The notes under the pieces are model-generated. The model ran no database searches. It saw only the letters and a list, made by a program, of their open reading frames with translations, and was not told the origin of the DNA. This document shows positions 17,101-26,717 of a DNA stretch of 64,000 bases, piece after piece. The stretch is from positions 1 through 64,000 of the forward strand of contig NZ_NEHW01000002.1 in NCBI RefSeq assembly GCF_002112505.1. The letters are read 5' to 3'. Position 1 is the first letter of the stretch, and every line of letters begins with the position of its first letter. Origin of the DNA: Pseudomonas sp. R28(2017). Lineage in GTDB: Bacteria; Pseudomonadota; Gammaproteobacteria; Pseudomonadales; Pseudomonadaceae. Made by a program: the position numbers and the translations under genes.

Positions 17101-19064
17101 GCCACTTCCGCGAGCGCGGCATCAACGTGCAGCAGGACCCGATCACCGTCATCGGCGTCGGCGACATGGCCGGTGACGTGTTCGGCAACGGCCTGCTGAT
17201 GTCCGACAAGCTGCAGCTGGTGGCGGCGTTCAACCACCTGCACATCTTCATCGACCCGAACCCGGACCCGGCCACCAGCTTCGTCGAGCGCAAGCGCCTG
17301 TTCGACCTGCCGCGTTCGGCCTGGAGCGACTACGACAGCAGCATCATGTCCGAAGGTGGCGGGATCTTCCCGCGCAGTGCCAAGAGCATCGCCATCAGCC
17401 CGCAGATGAAGGAACGCTTCGCCATCGAGGCGGACCGCCTGACCCCGACCGAGCTGTTGCACGCCTTGCTCAAGGCGCCGGTCGACCTGCTGTGGAACGG
17501 CGGCATCGGCACCTACGTCAAGGCCAGCAGTGAAAGCCACGCCGATGTCGGCGACAAGGCCAACGACGCCCTGCGGGTCAACGGCAACGAGCTGCGCTGC
17601 AAGGTGGTGGGCGAGGGCGGCAACCTCGGCATGACCCAGCTCGGCCGTGTCGAGTTCGGCCTGCACGGCGGCGCCACCAACACCGACTTCATCGACAACG
17701 CCGGTGGCGTGGACTGCTCCGACCACGAGGTCAACATCAAGATCCTGCTCAACGAAGTGGTGCAGGGTGGCGACATGACCGAGAAGCAGCGCAACCAGCT
17801 GCTCGGCAGCATGACCGACGAAGTGGCCGGCCTGGTGCTGGGCAACAACTACAAGCAGACCCAGGCGCTGTCGCTGGCTGCCCGCCGCGCCCGCGAGCGG
17901 ATCGCCGAATACAAGCGCCTGATGGCCGACCTCGAAGGCCGTGGCAAGCTGGACCGGGCCATCGAGTTCCTGCCGTCCGAAGAACAGCTGGCCGAGCGCC
18001 TGGCCGCCGGCCAGGGCCTGACCCGCGCCGAGCTGTCGGTGCTGATCTCGTACAGCAAGATCGACCTCAAGGAACAGCTGCTCAAGTCGCTGGTGCCGGA
18101 CGATGACTACCTGACCCGCGACATGGAAACCGCCTTCCCGCCGTCGCTGGTCAGCAAGTTCGCCGAAGCCATGCGCCGTCACCGTTTGAAGCGCGAAATC
18201 GTCAGCACCCAGATCGCCAACGACCTGGTCAACAACATGGGCATCACCTTCGTCCAGCGCCTGAAGGAGTCGACCGGCATGAGCCCGGCCAACGTCGCCG
18301 GGGCCTATGTGATCGTGCGCGACATCTTCCACCTGCCGCACTGGTTCCGCCAGATCGAGGCGCTGGACTACCAGGTGCCGGCGGAAATCCAGCTGACCCT
18401 GATGGACGAGCTGATGCGCCTGGGCCGCCGCGCCACCCGCTGGTTCCTGCGCAGCCGGCGCAACGAGCAGGATGCCGGGCGTGACACCGCGCACTTCGGG
18501 CCGAAGATCGCGCAGCTGGGGCTCAAGCTCGACGAGCTGCTGGAAGGGCCGACCCGCGAGCGCTGGATGGTGCGGTACCAGAGCTTCGTCGACGCCGGTG
18601 TACCGGAGTTGCTGGCGCGCATGGTGGCCGGCACTACCCACCTGTACACCCTGCTGCCGATCATCGAGGCCTCGGACGTGACCGGCCATGACCCGGCGCA
18701 GGTGGCCAAGGCCTTCTTCGCCGTGGGCAGCGCGCTGGACCTGACCTGGTACCTGCAGGAAATCAGCAACCTGCCGGTGGAGAACAACTGGCAGGCCCTG
18801 GCCCGCGAGGCGTTCCGCGACGACATCGACCTGCAACAGCGGGCCATCACCATCTCGGTGTTGCAGATGGCCGATGCCCCACAAGACATGGACGCCCGTG
18901 TGGCGCTGTGGGCCGAGCAGCATCGGGTGATGGTCGAGCGCTGGCGCGCCATGCTCGACGACCTGCGCAACGCCACCGGCACCGACTATGCGATGTACGC
19001 GGTGGCCAACCGCGAGCTGGTCGACCTGGCCATGAGCGGGCAGGCGGCGGTGGTGCCTTCCTGA
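14199..19064 (+). CDS. gdhB: NAD-specific glutamate dehydrogenase (large, 180 kDa type)
   Basis: An oxidative glutamate dehydrogenase of 1621 residues, the usual size for the large bacterial type, converting glutamate to 2-oxoglutarate and ammonia with NAD. The N-terminal third holds the ACT-like regulatory repeats. The catalytic core follows at about 800-1250, including [28 protein letters not shown], the lysine motif PVGAKGGF near residue 850, and the nucleotide-binding stretch [15 protein letters not shown]. The start was set at ATG 14199 with GCGGAG eight bases upstream; an in-frame extension to 14118 has no support. A strong terminator follows. The reverse strand shows a 1665-residue open frame across the whole gene, a compositional shadow. 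Confidence 0.95.
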   Translation: [1621 protein letters not shown]

Positions 19065-19084
19065 ACCTTTTGGTGAGGTAAACA

Positions 19085-19117
19085 AAGCCCCGGCAGCGAT
19101 GCCGGGGCTTTTTTTTG
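19085..19117 (+). terminator. Rho-independent terminator of gdhB
   Basis: AAGCCCCGGC and GCCGGGGCTT pair perfectly over ten bases around the loop AGCGAT, followed directly by a run of T. It lies 20 bases after the gdhB stop. Confidence 0.9.
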
Positions 19118-19125
19118 TACTCCTG

Positions 19126-19229
19126 TGCCGGCCCTTTCGCGGGCAAGCCCGCTCCCACAGGATCTGCACCTCAGCTGATGACGGTGTAGTACCTGTGGGA
19201 GCGGGCTTGCCCGCGAAGAGGCCGGTGCA
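19126..19229. repeat. REP pair (BIME-like), P. putida type
   Basis: Two REP units in opposite orientation flank a short spacer. Each holds the core GCGGGCAAGCCCGCTCCCAC or its complement with a CCGGCC/GGCCGG edge. The right unit abuts the ppsR stop. Such pairs are usual in gaps between convergent genes in this species group and can protect 3' ends or bind gyrase. Confidence 0.88.
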
Positions 19230-19232
19230 GGC

Positions 19233-20051
19233 TTATTTGAACCTGCGCTCCACACCTTTCTCAACGAGGATCTTCGCTGAAATTTCTTCCACCGAAAAAT
19301 GCGTGGAGTTGATGTTGGGGATGTTCTCGCGGCGGAACAGGTTCTCCACCTCGCGCACCTCGAACTCGCACTGGGCAAAGCTCGAATAGCGGCTGTTGGG
19401 CTTGCGTTCGTGGCGGATGGCGGTCAGGCGGTCGGGGTCGATGGTCAGGCCGAACAGCTTGTTGTGGTGTTTTTTCAGCACCGCCGGCAGCTGCAGGCGC
19501 TCCATGTCATCCTCGGTCAGCGGGTAGTTGGCTGCGCGGATGCCGAACTGCATGGCCATGTACAGGCAGGTCGGGGTCTTGCCGCAACGCGACACGCCGA
19601 CCAGGATCAGGTCGGCCTTGTCGTAGTAGTGGGTGCGCGCGCCGTCGTCGTTATCCAGGGCGAAGTTGACCGCCTCGATCCGTTCCATGTAGTTGGAATT
19701 GCCGCCGATCGAGTGCGACTTGCCCACGGAATACGACGAATGGGCAGTCAATTCCTGCTCCAGCGGGGATAAAAACGTCGAAAAGATGTCGATCATGAAG
19801 CCGTTCGACGTCGCCAGGATCTCACGGATGTCCTGATTGACGATGGTGTCGAAGATGATCGGCCGCATACCATCGCGCTCTGCAGCCGTGTTGATCTGCT
19901 GCACCATGGTCCGCGCTTTTTCCGGGCTGTCGATGTACGGACGGGTGAATTTATTGAACGGAATGCTTTCGAATTGAGCGAGCAGGCTCTGGCCCAGGGT
20001 TTCGGCGGTGATGCCGGTGCCATCGGAGATGAAGAACGCGGTTCGTTTCAT
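19233..20051 (-). CDS. ppsR: Pyruvate,water dikinase regulatory protein (PSRP, DUF299)
   Basis: A bifunctional kinase/pyrophosphorylase of 272 residues that inactivates and reactivates PEP synthase by phosphorylating a threonine next to its catalytic histidine. It starts [27 protein letters not shown], typical for the family, and carries the P-loop-like [10 protein letters not shown] near residue 153. The open frame continues upstream for over 1200 more codons antisense to ppsA, but the family start is clearly the ATG at 20051. It is divergent from its target ppsA across a gap of about 190 bases. Confidence 0.92.
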   Translation of the reverse strand: MKRTAFFISDGTGITAETLGQSLLAQFESIPFNKFTRPYIDSPEKARTMVQQINTAAERDGMRPIIFDTIVNQDIREILATSNGFMIDIFSTFLSPLEQELTAHSSYSVGKSHSIGGNSNYMERIEAVNFALDNDDGARTHYYDKADLILVGVSRCGKTPTCLYMAMQFGIRAANYPLTEDDMERLQLPAVLKKHHNKLFGLTIDPDRLTAIRHERKPNSRYSSFAQCEFEVREVENLFRRENIPNINSTHFSVEEISAKILVEKGVERRFK

Positions 20052-20240
20052 TTGCGACTGGGGCCTTAAGCTGATGACGTTTCTTGGATATGATAGGTTC
20101 GGTTTGCCGAATGCGGCTGTCGGCATTCTGCCATATTTCGCGAGCCTATTTTCCAGGTACAGGCCACAAGCGTCCGGCCCAGTCAGAGCGGCAGGCGGGC
20201 GCCCTTGAGCTTTTCCCATACAGTTAGTGGAGAGATCACC

Positions 20241-22616
20241 TTGGTAGAGTACGTAGTTTCCCTCGATAAGCTCGGCGTCCATGATGTGGAGCATGTGGGG
20301 GGCAAGAACGCATCCCTGGGCGAGATGATCAGTAACCTCGCCGGTGCCGGCGTGTCGGTGCCGGGCGGCTTTGCCACTACGGCTCAGGCGTACCGTGACT
20401 TTCTCGAACAGAGTGGCCTGAACGACAAGATTCACGCCGCGCTCGATGCCCTGGACGTGGACGACGTCAACGCCCTGGCCAAGACCGGCGCGCAGATTCG
20501 CCAGTGGGTGATGGAGGCCGAGTTCCCTGCGCGTCTGGATAGCGAAATCCGAACCGCCTTCGCCGAAATGTCCAAGGGCAACGACAACATGGCCGTGGCC
20601 GTGCGTTCCTCGGCCACCGCCGAAGACCTGCCGGACGCCTCGTTCGCCGGCCAGCAGGAAACCTTCCTCAACATCCGTGGCGTCGATAACGTGATCCGCG
20701 CGGCCAAGGAAGTGTTCGCCTCGCTGTTCAACGACCGCGCCATCGCCTACCGCGTGCACCAGGGCTTCGACCACAAGCTGGTGGCCCTGTCTGCCGGCGT
20801 GCAGCGCATGGTTCGCTCGGAAACCGGCACCGCCGGCGTGATGTTCACCCTCGACACCGAGTCGGGCTTCCGTGACGTGGTGTTCATCACCGGCGCCTAT
20901 GGCCTGGGTGAAACCGTGGTGCAAGGTGCGGTCAACCCGGACGAATTCTACGTACACAAGCAGACCCTGCAGGCCGGCCGCCCGGCCATCCTGCGCCGCA
21001 ACCTGGGCAGCAAGGCGATCAAGATGGTCTATGGCGACGAAGCCAAGGCCGGTCGCTCGGTCAAGACCGTCGAGGTCGACCGTGCCGAGCGCGCCCGCTT
21101 CTGCCTGAGCGACGACGAAGTCAACGAGCTGGCCAAGCAGGCGATGATCATCGAGCAGCACTACCAGCGCCCGATGGACATCGAATGGGCCAAGGACGGC
21201 GACGACGGCAAGCTGTACATCGTCCAGGCCCGCCCTGAAACGGTGAAGAGCCGCGCCAGCGCCAACGTCATGGAACGTTACCTGCTCAAAGAGAAGGGCA
21301 CCGTGCTGGTCGAAGGCCGCGCCATCGGCCAGCGTATCGGCGCCGGCAAGGTCCGCGTGATCAACGACGTGTCCGAGATGGACAAGGTGCAGCCGGGTGA
21401 CGTGCTGGTCTCCGACATGACCGACCCGGACTGGGAACCGGTGATGAAGCGCGCCAGCGCCATCGTCACCAACCGTGGCGGGCGTACCTGCCACGCGGCG
21501 ATCATCGCCCGTGAGCTGGGCATTCCGGCCGTGGTCGGTTGCGGCAACGCCACCCAGGTGCTCAAGGACGGCCAGGGCGTGACCGTCTCCTGCGCCGAAG
21601 GCGATACCGGCTTCATCTTCGAGGGCGAACTGGGCTTCGACGTCAAGCAGAACTCGGTGGATGCCATGCCGGAGCTGCCGTTCAAGATCATGATGAACGT
21701 CGGCAACCCGGACCGCGCCTTCGACTTCGCCCAGCTGCCCAATGCCGGTGTCGGCCTGGCGCGCCTGGAGTTCATCATCAACCGCATGATCGGCGTGCAC
21801 CCCAAGGCGCTGCTGAACTACGCCGGCCTGCCAGCCGATCTGAAAGAAAGCGTCGACAAGCGCATCGCTGGCTACAACGACCCGGTCGGCTTCTATGTCG
21901 AGAAGCTGGTCGAGGGCATCAGCACCCTCGCGGCGGCCTTCTACCCGAAAAAGGTCATCGTGCGCCTGTCGGACTTCAAGTCCAACGAGTACGCCAACCT
22001 GATCGGCGGCAAGCTGTACGAGCCGGAAGAAGAAAACCCGATGCTGGGCTTCCGCGGTGCTTCGCGCTACATCAGCGAATCGTTCCGTGACTGCTTCGAG
22101 CTCGAGTGCCGTGCGCTGAAGCGCGTGCGCAACGAAATGGGCCTGACCAACGTCGAGATCATGGTGCCGTTCGTGCGCACCCTGGGCGAGGCCAGCCAGG
22201 TCGTCGACCTGCTCGCCGAAAACGGCCTGGCCCGAGGTGACAACGGCCTGCGCGTGATCATGATGTGCGAACTGCCGTCCAACGCGATCCTCGCCGAAGA
22301 GTTCCTCGAGTACTTCGACGGCTTCTCGATCGGTTCCAACGACCTGACCCAGCTGACCCTGGGCCTGGACCGCGATTCGGGCATCATCGCCCACCTGTTC
22401 GACGAACGTAACCCGGCCGTGAAGAAGCTGCTGGCCAACGCCATCCAGGCGTGCAACAAGGCCGGCAAGTACATCGGTATCTGCGGTCAGGGCCCATCGG
22501 ACCACCCGGACCTGGCCAAGTGGCTGATGGAGCAAGGCATCGAAAGCGTGTCGCTGAACCCGGACTCGGTACTCGAGACCTGGTTCTTCCTGGCCGAAGG
22601 CCAGGGCGCGGCCTGA
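20241..22616 (+). CDS. ppsA: Phosphoenolpyruvate synthase (pyruvate,water dikinase)
   Basis: Makes PEP from pyruvate, ATP and water in gluconeogenesis. The 791-residue length is normal. Domain order: N-terminal ATP-grasp domain ([27 protein letters not shown]), central swivelling domain with the phospho-histidine motif [15 protein letters not shown] near residue 420, and a C-terminal PEP/pyruvate barrel with catalytic [11 protein letters not shown] near 747. The start is a TTG at 20241 (family N-terminus [12 protein letters not shown]), with GGAGAG at 20229-20234 as ribosome binding site; the upstream ATG extension in the same frame is unlikely. The Thr just before the Cys-His pair is the expected target of PpsR. 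Confidence 0.95.
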   Translation: MVEYVVSLDKLGVHDVEHVGGKNASLGEMISNLAGAGVSVPGGFATTAQAYRDFLEQSGLNDKIHAALDALDVDDVNALAKTGAQIRQWVMEAEFPARLDSEIRTAFAEMSKGNDNMAVAVRSSATAEDLPDASFAGQQETFLNIRGVDNVIRAAKEVFASLFNDRAIAYRVHQGFDHKLVALSAGVQRMVRSETGTAGVMFTLDTESGFRDVVFITGAYGLGETVVQGAVNPDEFYVHKQTLQAGRPAILRRNLGSKAIKMVYGDEAKAGRSVKTVEVDRAERARFCLSDDEVNELAKQAMIIEQHYQRPMDIEWAKDGDDGKLYIVQARPETVKSRASANVMERYLLKEKGTVLVEGRAIGQRIGAGKVRVINDVSEMDKVQPGDVLVSDMTDPDWEPVMKRASAIVTNRGGRTCHAAIIARELGIPAVVGCGNATQVLKDGQGVTVSCAEGDTGFIFEGELGFDVKQNSVDAMPELPFKIMMNVGNPDRAFDFAQLPNAGVGLARLEFIINRMIGVHPKALLNYAGLPADLKESVDKRIAGYNDPVGFYVEKLVEGISTLAAAFYPKKVIVRLSDFKSNEYANLIGGKLYEPEEENPMLGFRGASRYISESFRDCFELECRALKRVRNEMGLTNVEIMVPFVRTLGEASQVVDLLAENGLARGDNGLRVIMMCELPSNAILAEEFLEYFDGFSIGSNDLTQLTLGLDRDSGIIAHLFDERNPAVKKLLANAIQACNKAGKYIGICGQGPSDHPDLAKWLMEQGIESVSLNPDSVLETWFFLAEGQGAA

Positions 22617-22667
22617 TGCGGTAAATTGCGGGGGCGCGTCTGGCGCGCCTCCGCCTGGTTTTTTCCA

Positions 22668-22701
22668 GGGCGAGTTCCAGTGATGGATCCCGCCCTTTTT
22701 T
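22668..22701 (+). terminator. Probable terminator of ppsA
   Basis: GGGCG and CGCCC pair around an 18-base loop and are followed by six T (22696-22701). The stem is short, so confidence is moderate. Its position argues against an ATG at 22683 as the start of the next gene. Confidence 0.5.
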
Positions 22702-22718
22702 GTGCACCAAGCAACCTT

Positions 22719-23711
22719 ATGCAAAGCAGCAGCAACCTTTTTCCCGTGGCCTTGCTCAGTGCCGAGCGCCGCGGCGACCTCAGCGAAGACGTGTACCGGA
22801 TCAAGGCCGGCAACAGCCCTGACCCCAGCGTCGAACTGGCCGTGACCCGCCTGGGCCTGGCCGATCAAGGCCGGCCCCAGGGCGTGCCGGTGATCCTGCT
22901 GCATGGCAGCTTCTCCAACCGGCGCTTCTGGTATTCGCCCAAAGGCATCGGCCTGGGTGCCTACCTGGCGCGGGCCGGCTTCGATGTGTGGATCCCGGAG
23001 ATGCGCGGCCATGGCCTGTCGCCGCGCAATCTTGCGTGGAAGCACAACAGCGTCGCCGACTATGCCCGCGACGACCTGCCGCTGATCGGCGCGTTCGTGC
23101 GCGAGCAGTCTGGCCAGGCGCCGCACTGGGTCGGCCATTCCCTGGGTGGAACCACCCTGGTGGCAGCCTTGGGTGGCGGATTTCTCAAGGCCGAGCAGGT
23201 GGCGAGCGTGGCGCTTTTCGGTACCCAGATCAGCCGTGTCTATTGGCCGCTCAAGGTGCCACCGCTGACTTGGGGGGCGAAACTGCTGCTCAAGCGCTGG
23301 GGGCAGATTTCCGGGCCTCGGTTCAAGCGTGGGCCCGAGGACGAGCCAATTGGCCTGGCCCTCGAGAGCATGCGCTGGCATGGCCTGTTCGGCCGCTTTG
23401 GTGACAAGCAGGGCGACTGGTGGGCGGGGTTGGCCGAAGTGGATGTACCGCTGCTGGCGGTGGCGGGTGCCGGCGACTTCCAGGACCCGGTGTGGGCCTG
23501 CCGCAAGCTGTTCGATCAGCTTGGCGGGGCGCGCAAGCAGTTCCTGCGGCTGGGGCGCGAAGAGGGCTTCGAGGCGTTCGGGCATGTCGACATGCTGGTG
23601 AGCAAGGCGGCGCAGGCGCAGGTCTGGCCACTGGTGGAGCGCTGGTTGCGCAATCCGCTGCTGCCGGTGCATGAGTCGACGGTGGTGCGCGAGCCCGTGC
23701 CTGCCAACTGA
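22719..23711 (+). CDS. Alpha/beta hydrolase
   Basis: A 330-residue alpha/beta-hydrolase fold protein. The oxyanion-side motif is [14 protein letters not shown], the nucleophile elbow is [11 protein letters not shown] (Ser in GHSLGG), the acid is likely the Asp in [10 protein letters not shown], and the catalytic His is in EAFGHVDML. The substrate is unknown; the protein resembles lipase or esterase-type hydrolases found next to ppsA in Pseudomonas. The start was placed at ATG 22719 rather than 22683, because the earlier ATG falls inside the presumed ppsA terminator; the ribosome binding site is weak either way. Confidence 0.82.
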   Translation: MQSSSNLFPVALLSAERRGDLSEDVYRIKAGNSPDPSVELAVTRLGLADQGRPQGVPVILLHGSFSNRRFWYSPKGIGLGAYLARAGFDVWIPEMRGHGLSPRNLAWKHNSVADYARDDLPLIGAFVREQSGQAPHWVGHSLGGTTLVAALGGGFLKAEQVASVALFGTQISRVYWPLKVPPLTWGAKLLLKRWGQISGPRFKRGPEDEPIGLALESMRWHGLFGRFGDKQGDWWAGLAEVDVPLLAVAGAGDFQDPVWACRKLFDQLGGARKQFLRLGREEGFEAFGHVDMLVSKAAQAQVWPLVERWLRNPLLPVHESTVVREPVPAN

Positions 23712-23720
23712 ACCAGTTGC

Positions 23721-23829
23721 GCCTGTACCGGCCTCTTCGCGGGCAAGCCCGCTCCCACAGGGCCCCCTCAGGCCCTGTGGGCAGTGATGTACCTGTGGGA
23801 GCGGGCGTGCCCGCGAGGCCGGTACAGGC
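23721..23829. repeat. REP pair (BIME-like)
   Basis: Inverted REP units: GCCTGTACCGGCCTCTTCGC at the left and the complementary arrangement ending in GGCCGGTACAGGC at the right, each with the GCGGGC-GCCCGCTCCCAC core. The spacer contains a smaller palindrome (GGCCCCCTCAGGCC). It lies between the hydrolase gene and the rraA promoter. Confidence 0.88.
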
Positions 23830-23929
23830 TGAATACACAACTGACTGCCCGGTCCCGGATGACTGTGATGGCGTCTACGGTGTAGCCTTGGCCGATACCC
23901 GCTTTCGTTGTGACTGACAGGAGCTTCCC

Positions 23930-24421
23930 ATGCAGCATTACGTAACGCCCGACCTGTGTGACGCCTACCCGGACCTGGTACAGGTGCTGGAGCCGATGTT
24001 CAGCAACTTCGGTGGCCGCGATTCCTTCGGTGGCCAGATCGTCACCATCAAGTGCTTCGAAGACAACTCGCTGGTCAAGGACCAGGTCGAGCTCGATGGC
24101 AAGGGCAAGGTCCTGGTGGTCGATGGCGGTGGCTCGCTGCGCCGTGCGCTGCTCGGTGACATGCTCGCGGAGAAGGCCGCGAAAAATGGCTGGGAAGGCC
24201 TGGTGATCTATGGCTGCGTGCGTGACGTCGACGTGCTGATCCAGACCGACGTCGGGGTGCAGGCCCTGGCCAGCCACCCGATGAAGACCGACAAGCGCGG
24301 CATTGGCGACCTCAACGTGGCCGTGACCTTTGCCGGTGTCACCTTCCGCCCGGGTGAGTACCTGTATGCCGACAACAACGGCGTGATCATCTCGCCAAGC
24401 CCGCTGAAGATGCCGGAGTGA
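23930..24421 (+). CDS. rraA: RraA family protein (ribonuclease E activity regulator)
   Basis: A 163-residue protein of the RraA family. Recognisable blocks are [24 protein letters not shown] near the start, [42 protein letters not shown] at about 65-105, and the C-terminal [19 protein letters not shown]. coli RraA binds RNase E and dampens mRNA decay; some relatives have 4-hydroxy-4-methyl-2-oxoglutarate aldolase activity, for which the Arg-Asp pair in GCVRDVD is important and present here. It is followed after 27 bases by cmaX and may be cotranscribed with it. Confidence 0.9.
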   Translation: MQHYVTPDLCDAYPDLVQVLEPMFSNFGGRDSFGGQIVTIKCFEDNSLVKDQVELDGKGKVLVVDGGGSLRRALLGDMLAEKAAKNGWEGLVIYGCVRDVDVLIQTDVGVQALASHPMKTDKRGIGDLNVAVTFAGVTFRPGEYLYADNNGVIISPSPLKMPE

Positions 24422-24448
24422 CGCGCCGTACGCGCTGATGGAGCTTTG

Positions 24449-25444
24449 ATGTTCGAGGAAGACAACGCGCAGTGGGGGCTGGTGCATGCCCTGGTGCTCG
24501 ATGGTAAGGGGGGCGCGCGTTCGATTGCCCGGACCGAGCTGGATGACCTGCAGTTGCAGCCACAGGAGAGCCTGTGGCTGCACTGGGACCGTAGCCATCC
24601 GCAGACCCGCACCTGGCTGTTGCAGGACAGTGGCCTGAGCGAATTCGCCTGCGACCTGCTGCTGGAGGAAAACACCCGGCCACGGTTGTTGCCGCAGCCG
24701 GGAGAACAGCTGCTGCTGTTCCTGCGTGGCGTCAACCTCAACCCGGGCGCAGAACCCGAAGACATGGTCTCGGTACGTATCCATGCCCAGGCGCAGCGGG
24801 TCATTTCGCTGCGCTTGCGGCCGTTGCGTGCCAGCGATGAAGTCCTTCAGCAGCTCGAAGAGGGCAGGGGGCCGAAATCGGCGTCCGAACTGTTGCTGTT
24901 GATGGGCGAGTTACTGACCGAGAAGGTCCAGAGCCTGGTGAGCGACCTTTCGGAACTGGTCGACCTGGAAGAAGAAAAGGTGGAATCCGACGAGCGGTAC
25001 TCCCCTGAGCAAGGCAGCCTGCAGCAGATCCGTCGCCGCGCTGCGGCCTTGCGCCGCTTCCTGGCGCCGCAGCGGGAGATCTATGCCCAGCTGTCGCGCA
25101 GCAAGTGGAGCTGGTTCTGCGATGCCGATGCCGATTACTGGAACGAGCTGAACAACAGCCTGATCCGTTACCTCGAAGAGCTCGAGCTGGCCCGCGAGCG
25201 AGCAGCGCTGGTGCTGGAAAGCGAAGACCGCCGCCGTAGCGAGCGGATGAACCGGACCATGTACCGCTTCGGCATCATCACCTGCATCTTCCTGCCCATG
25301 AGCTTCATCACCGGGCTGCTCGGCATCAACGTCGGCGGTATTCCGGGGGCGAGCAACCCGTATGGCTTCCTGCTGGCCTGCATCGTCGTGCTGGGCCTCG
25401 CGGTGGGGCAATGGTGGTTGTTCCGGCGGTTGCGCTGGGTATGA
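24449..25444 (+). CDS. cmaX: CorA/ZntB-family metal transporter CmaX
   Basis: A 331-residue CorA-superfamily protein: a long soluble N-terminal domain, coiled helices, and two C-terminal membrane helices (TMYRFGIITCIFLPMSFITGLLGINVGG and FLLACIVVLGLAVGQWW). The loop motif is GIN rather than the GMN of CorA Mg2+ channels, which favours the ZntB branch (Zn2+ transport coupled to protons). In Pseudomonas the gene before crfX-cmpX-sigX is called cmaX. The start was set at ATG 24449 with GGAG five bases before it; a TTG just upstream is in frame. Confidence 0.85.
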   Translation: MFEEDNAQWGLVHALVLDGKGGARSIARTELDDLQLQPQESLWLHWDRSHPQTRTWLLQDSGLSEFACDLLLEENTRPRLLPQPGEQLLLFLRGVNLNPGAEPEDMVSVRIHAQAQRVISLRLRPLRASDEVLQQLEEGRGPKSASELLLLMGELLTEKVQSLVSDLSELVDLEEEKVESDERYSPEQGSLQQIRRRAAALRRFLAPQREIYAQLSRSKWSWFCDADADYWNELNNSLIRYLEELELARERAALVLESEDRRRSERMNRTMYRFGIITCIFLPMSFITGLLGINVGGIPGASNPYGFLLACIVVLGLAVGQWWLFRRLRWV

Positions 25445-25537
25445 AGATGTCGAGTCATCCTGAAACATTCGTTCCACTGCGATGTGTGACCCATCGCCCG
25501 GCCACCTCGTCTCTGAGTGACACTGCGCGAGGTGCCC

Positions 25538-25801
25538 ATGCACGATCCGTTTGAACAATCCCTGCGTGACCTGCTCAAGGCGTCGCCCTCCGGTGAGGAG
25601 CGAGACGATGCCGCATGCCTGGGTCGCGTGCTGAAAACCGCTAACCGCCAGGTCGGTGCCGGTGATCTGTTCAGCCTGCTTGGCCGTTGGAGCCAGGCGC
25701 TGCTGATCGCCGTGAACAATGGTTCGGCGCATGTTGCGCCGGTGCGTCGACACTCTACCCGCAACGCTGCCGATGGCAGCAAAGCAGATAAGGCCGATTG
25801 A
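25538..25801 (+). CDS. crfX: CrfX family protein
   Basis: An 87-residue soluble protein of unknown function. The segment DPFEQSLRDLLKASPSGEERDDAACLGRVLKTANRQVGAGDLFSLLGRW matches CrfX, a small gene always seen before cmpX and sigX in Pseudomonas. ATG 25538 has GAGG five bases upstream and was preferred over the longer frame from 25517. It ends two bases before the cmpX ATG. Confidence 0.85.
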   Translation: MHDPFEQSLRDLLKASPSGEERDDAACLGRVLKTANRQVGAGDLFSLLGRWSQALLIAVNNGSAHVAPVRRHSTRNAADGSKADKAD

Positions 25802-25803
25802 AT

Positions 25804-26628
25804 ATGGAACTCGATCTCTGGACCCAGAGCCTGGTCACTGCGATGACCGCCCTATGGACCAAGGTAGCGAACTTCATCCCCAACCTGTTCGGCGCGCTGG
25901 TCGTGGTGCTGCTCGGTTTCGTGGTGGCCAAGCTGCTCGACACGTTGCTTTCCAAACTCCTGGCCAAGTTCGGCCTGGACCGCCTGATGGCCGGCACCGG
26001 GTTGACCAAGATGCTTGGCCGGGTCGGTATCCAGGTGCCGATCTCGACCCTGATCGGCAAGATCGTCTACTGGTTCGTGCTGCTGATCTTCCTCGTCTCG
26101 GCCGCAGAGTCGCTGGGCCTTGAGCGGGTTTCGGCAACGCTCGACATGCTCGCCCTGTACCTGCCCAAGGTCTTTGGCGCAGCCCTGGTGCTGCTGGCCG
26201 GCGTGCTGCTGGCACAGGTGGCCAACGGCCTGGTGCGCGGCGCTGCCGAGGGTATCGGCCTGGAATACTCCGCCGGCCTGGGGCGCATTACCCAGGGCCT
26301 GGTGATCATCATCAGCATCTCGGTGGCCATCAGCCAGCTCGAGGTCAAGACCGACCTGCTCAACCACGTGATCGTCATTGGGCTGATTACCGTTGGTCTG
26401 GCCGTTGCGCTTGCCATGGGCCTTGGCAGCCGCGAAATTGCCGGGCAGATTCTGGCCGGCATCTACGTTCGCGAACTCTACCAGGTCGGCCAGCAGGTGC
26501 GGATTGGAGAGGTTGAAGGAATGATCGAAGAGATCGGCACGGTCAAGACGACGCTGTTGACCGATGATGGCGAACTGGTGTCGCTGTCCAATCGCGTGCT
26601 CCTCGAGCAGCGAGTCAATAGCCGCTAA
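25804..26628 (+). CDS. cmpX: CmpX, MscS-like conserved membrane protein
   Basis: A 274-residue protein with about five membrane segments in its first two thirds, including FIPNLFGALVVVLLGFVVAKLLDTLLSKLLAKFGL (the conserved TM helix repeat of the PF05552 type), and a small C-terminal beta domain resembling MscS (YQVGQQVRIGEVEGMIEEIGTVKTTLLTDDGELVSLSNRVLLEQ). In Pseudomonas CmpX has been linked to envelope tension and SigX activity. A TTG at 25798 could also serve as start, but the ATG at 25804 fits better. Confidence 0.88.
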   Translation: MELDLWTQSLVTAMTALWTKVANFIPNLFGALVVVLLGFVVAKLLDTLLSKLLAKFGLDRLMAGTGLTKMLGRVGIQVPISTLIGKIVYWFVLLIFLVSAAESLGLERVSATLDMLALYLPKVFGAALVLLAGVLLAQVANGLVRGAAEGIGLEYSAGLGRITQGLVIIISISVAISQLEVKTDLLNHVIVIGLITVGLAVALAMGLGSREIAGQILAGIYVRELYQVGQQVRIGEVEGMIEEIGTVKTTLLTDDGELVSLSNRVLLEQRVNSR

Positions 26629-26717
26629 CCGCACAAAAGCTGTTAATGTATGCCGCCGCGAAAATCGCCCCATGGGGCTGAGCGGCGACATTGACCTGAC
26701 TGTCGGCCAGATCCGTT

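Noticed and set aside
14172..19169. 1665-codon open frame on the minus strand across gdhB
   Set aside because: It is the exact antisense of a clear glutamate dehydrogenase and its translation is low-complexity and Gln/Val/His-rich. High third-position GC removes stop codons in that frame.
19126..19229. Repeated palindromes as a CRISPR array
   Set aside because: Only two units, in inverted orientation and with REP consensus; there are no regular spacers or cas genes in the window.
22683..22718. ATG at 22683 as start of the alpha/beta hydrolase
   Set aside because: It lies inside the probable ppsA terminator and has a poorly spaced ribosome binding site.
20052..23840. Upstream extension of the ppsR frame to 1535 codons
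   Set aside because: The family begins at [13 protein letters not shown] (20051). The extension lies antisense to ppsA and the hydrolase gene and shows no domain.
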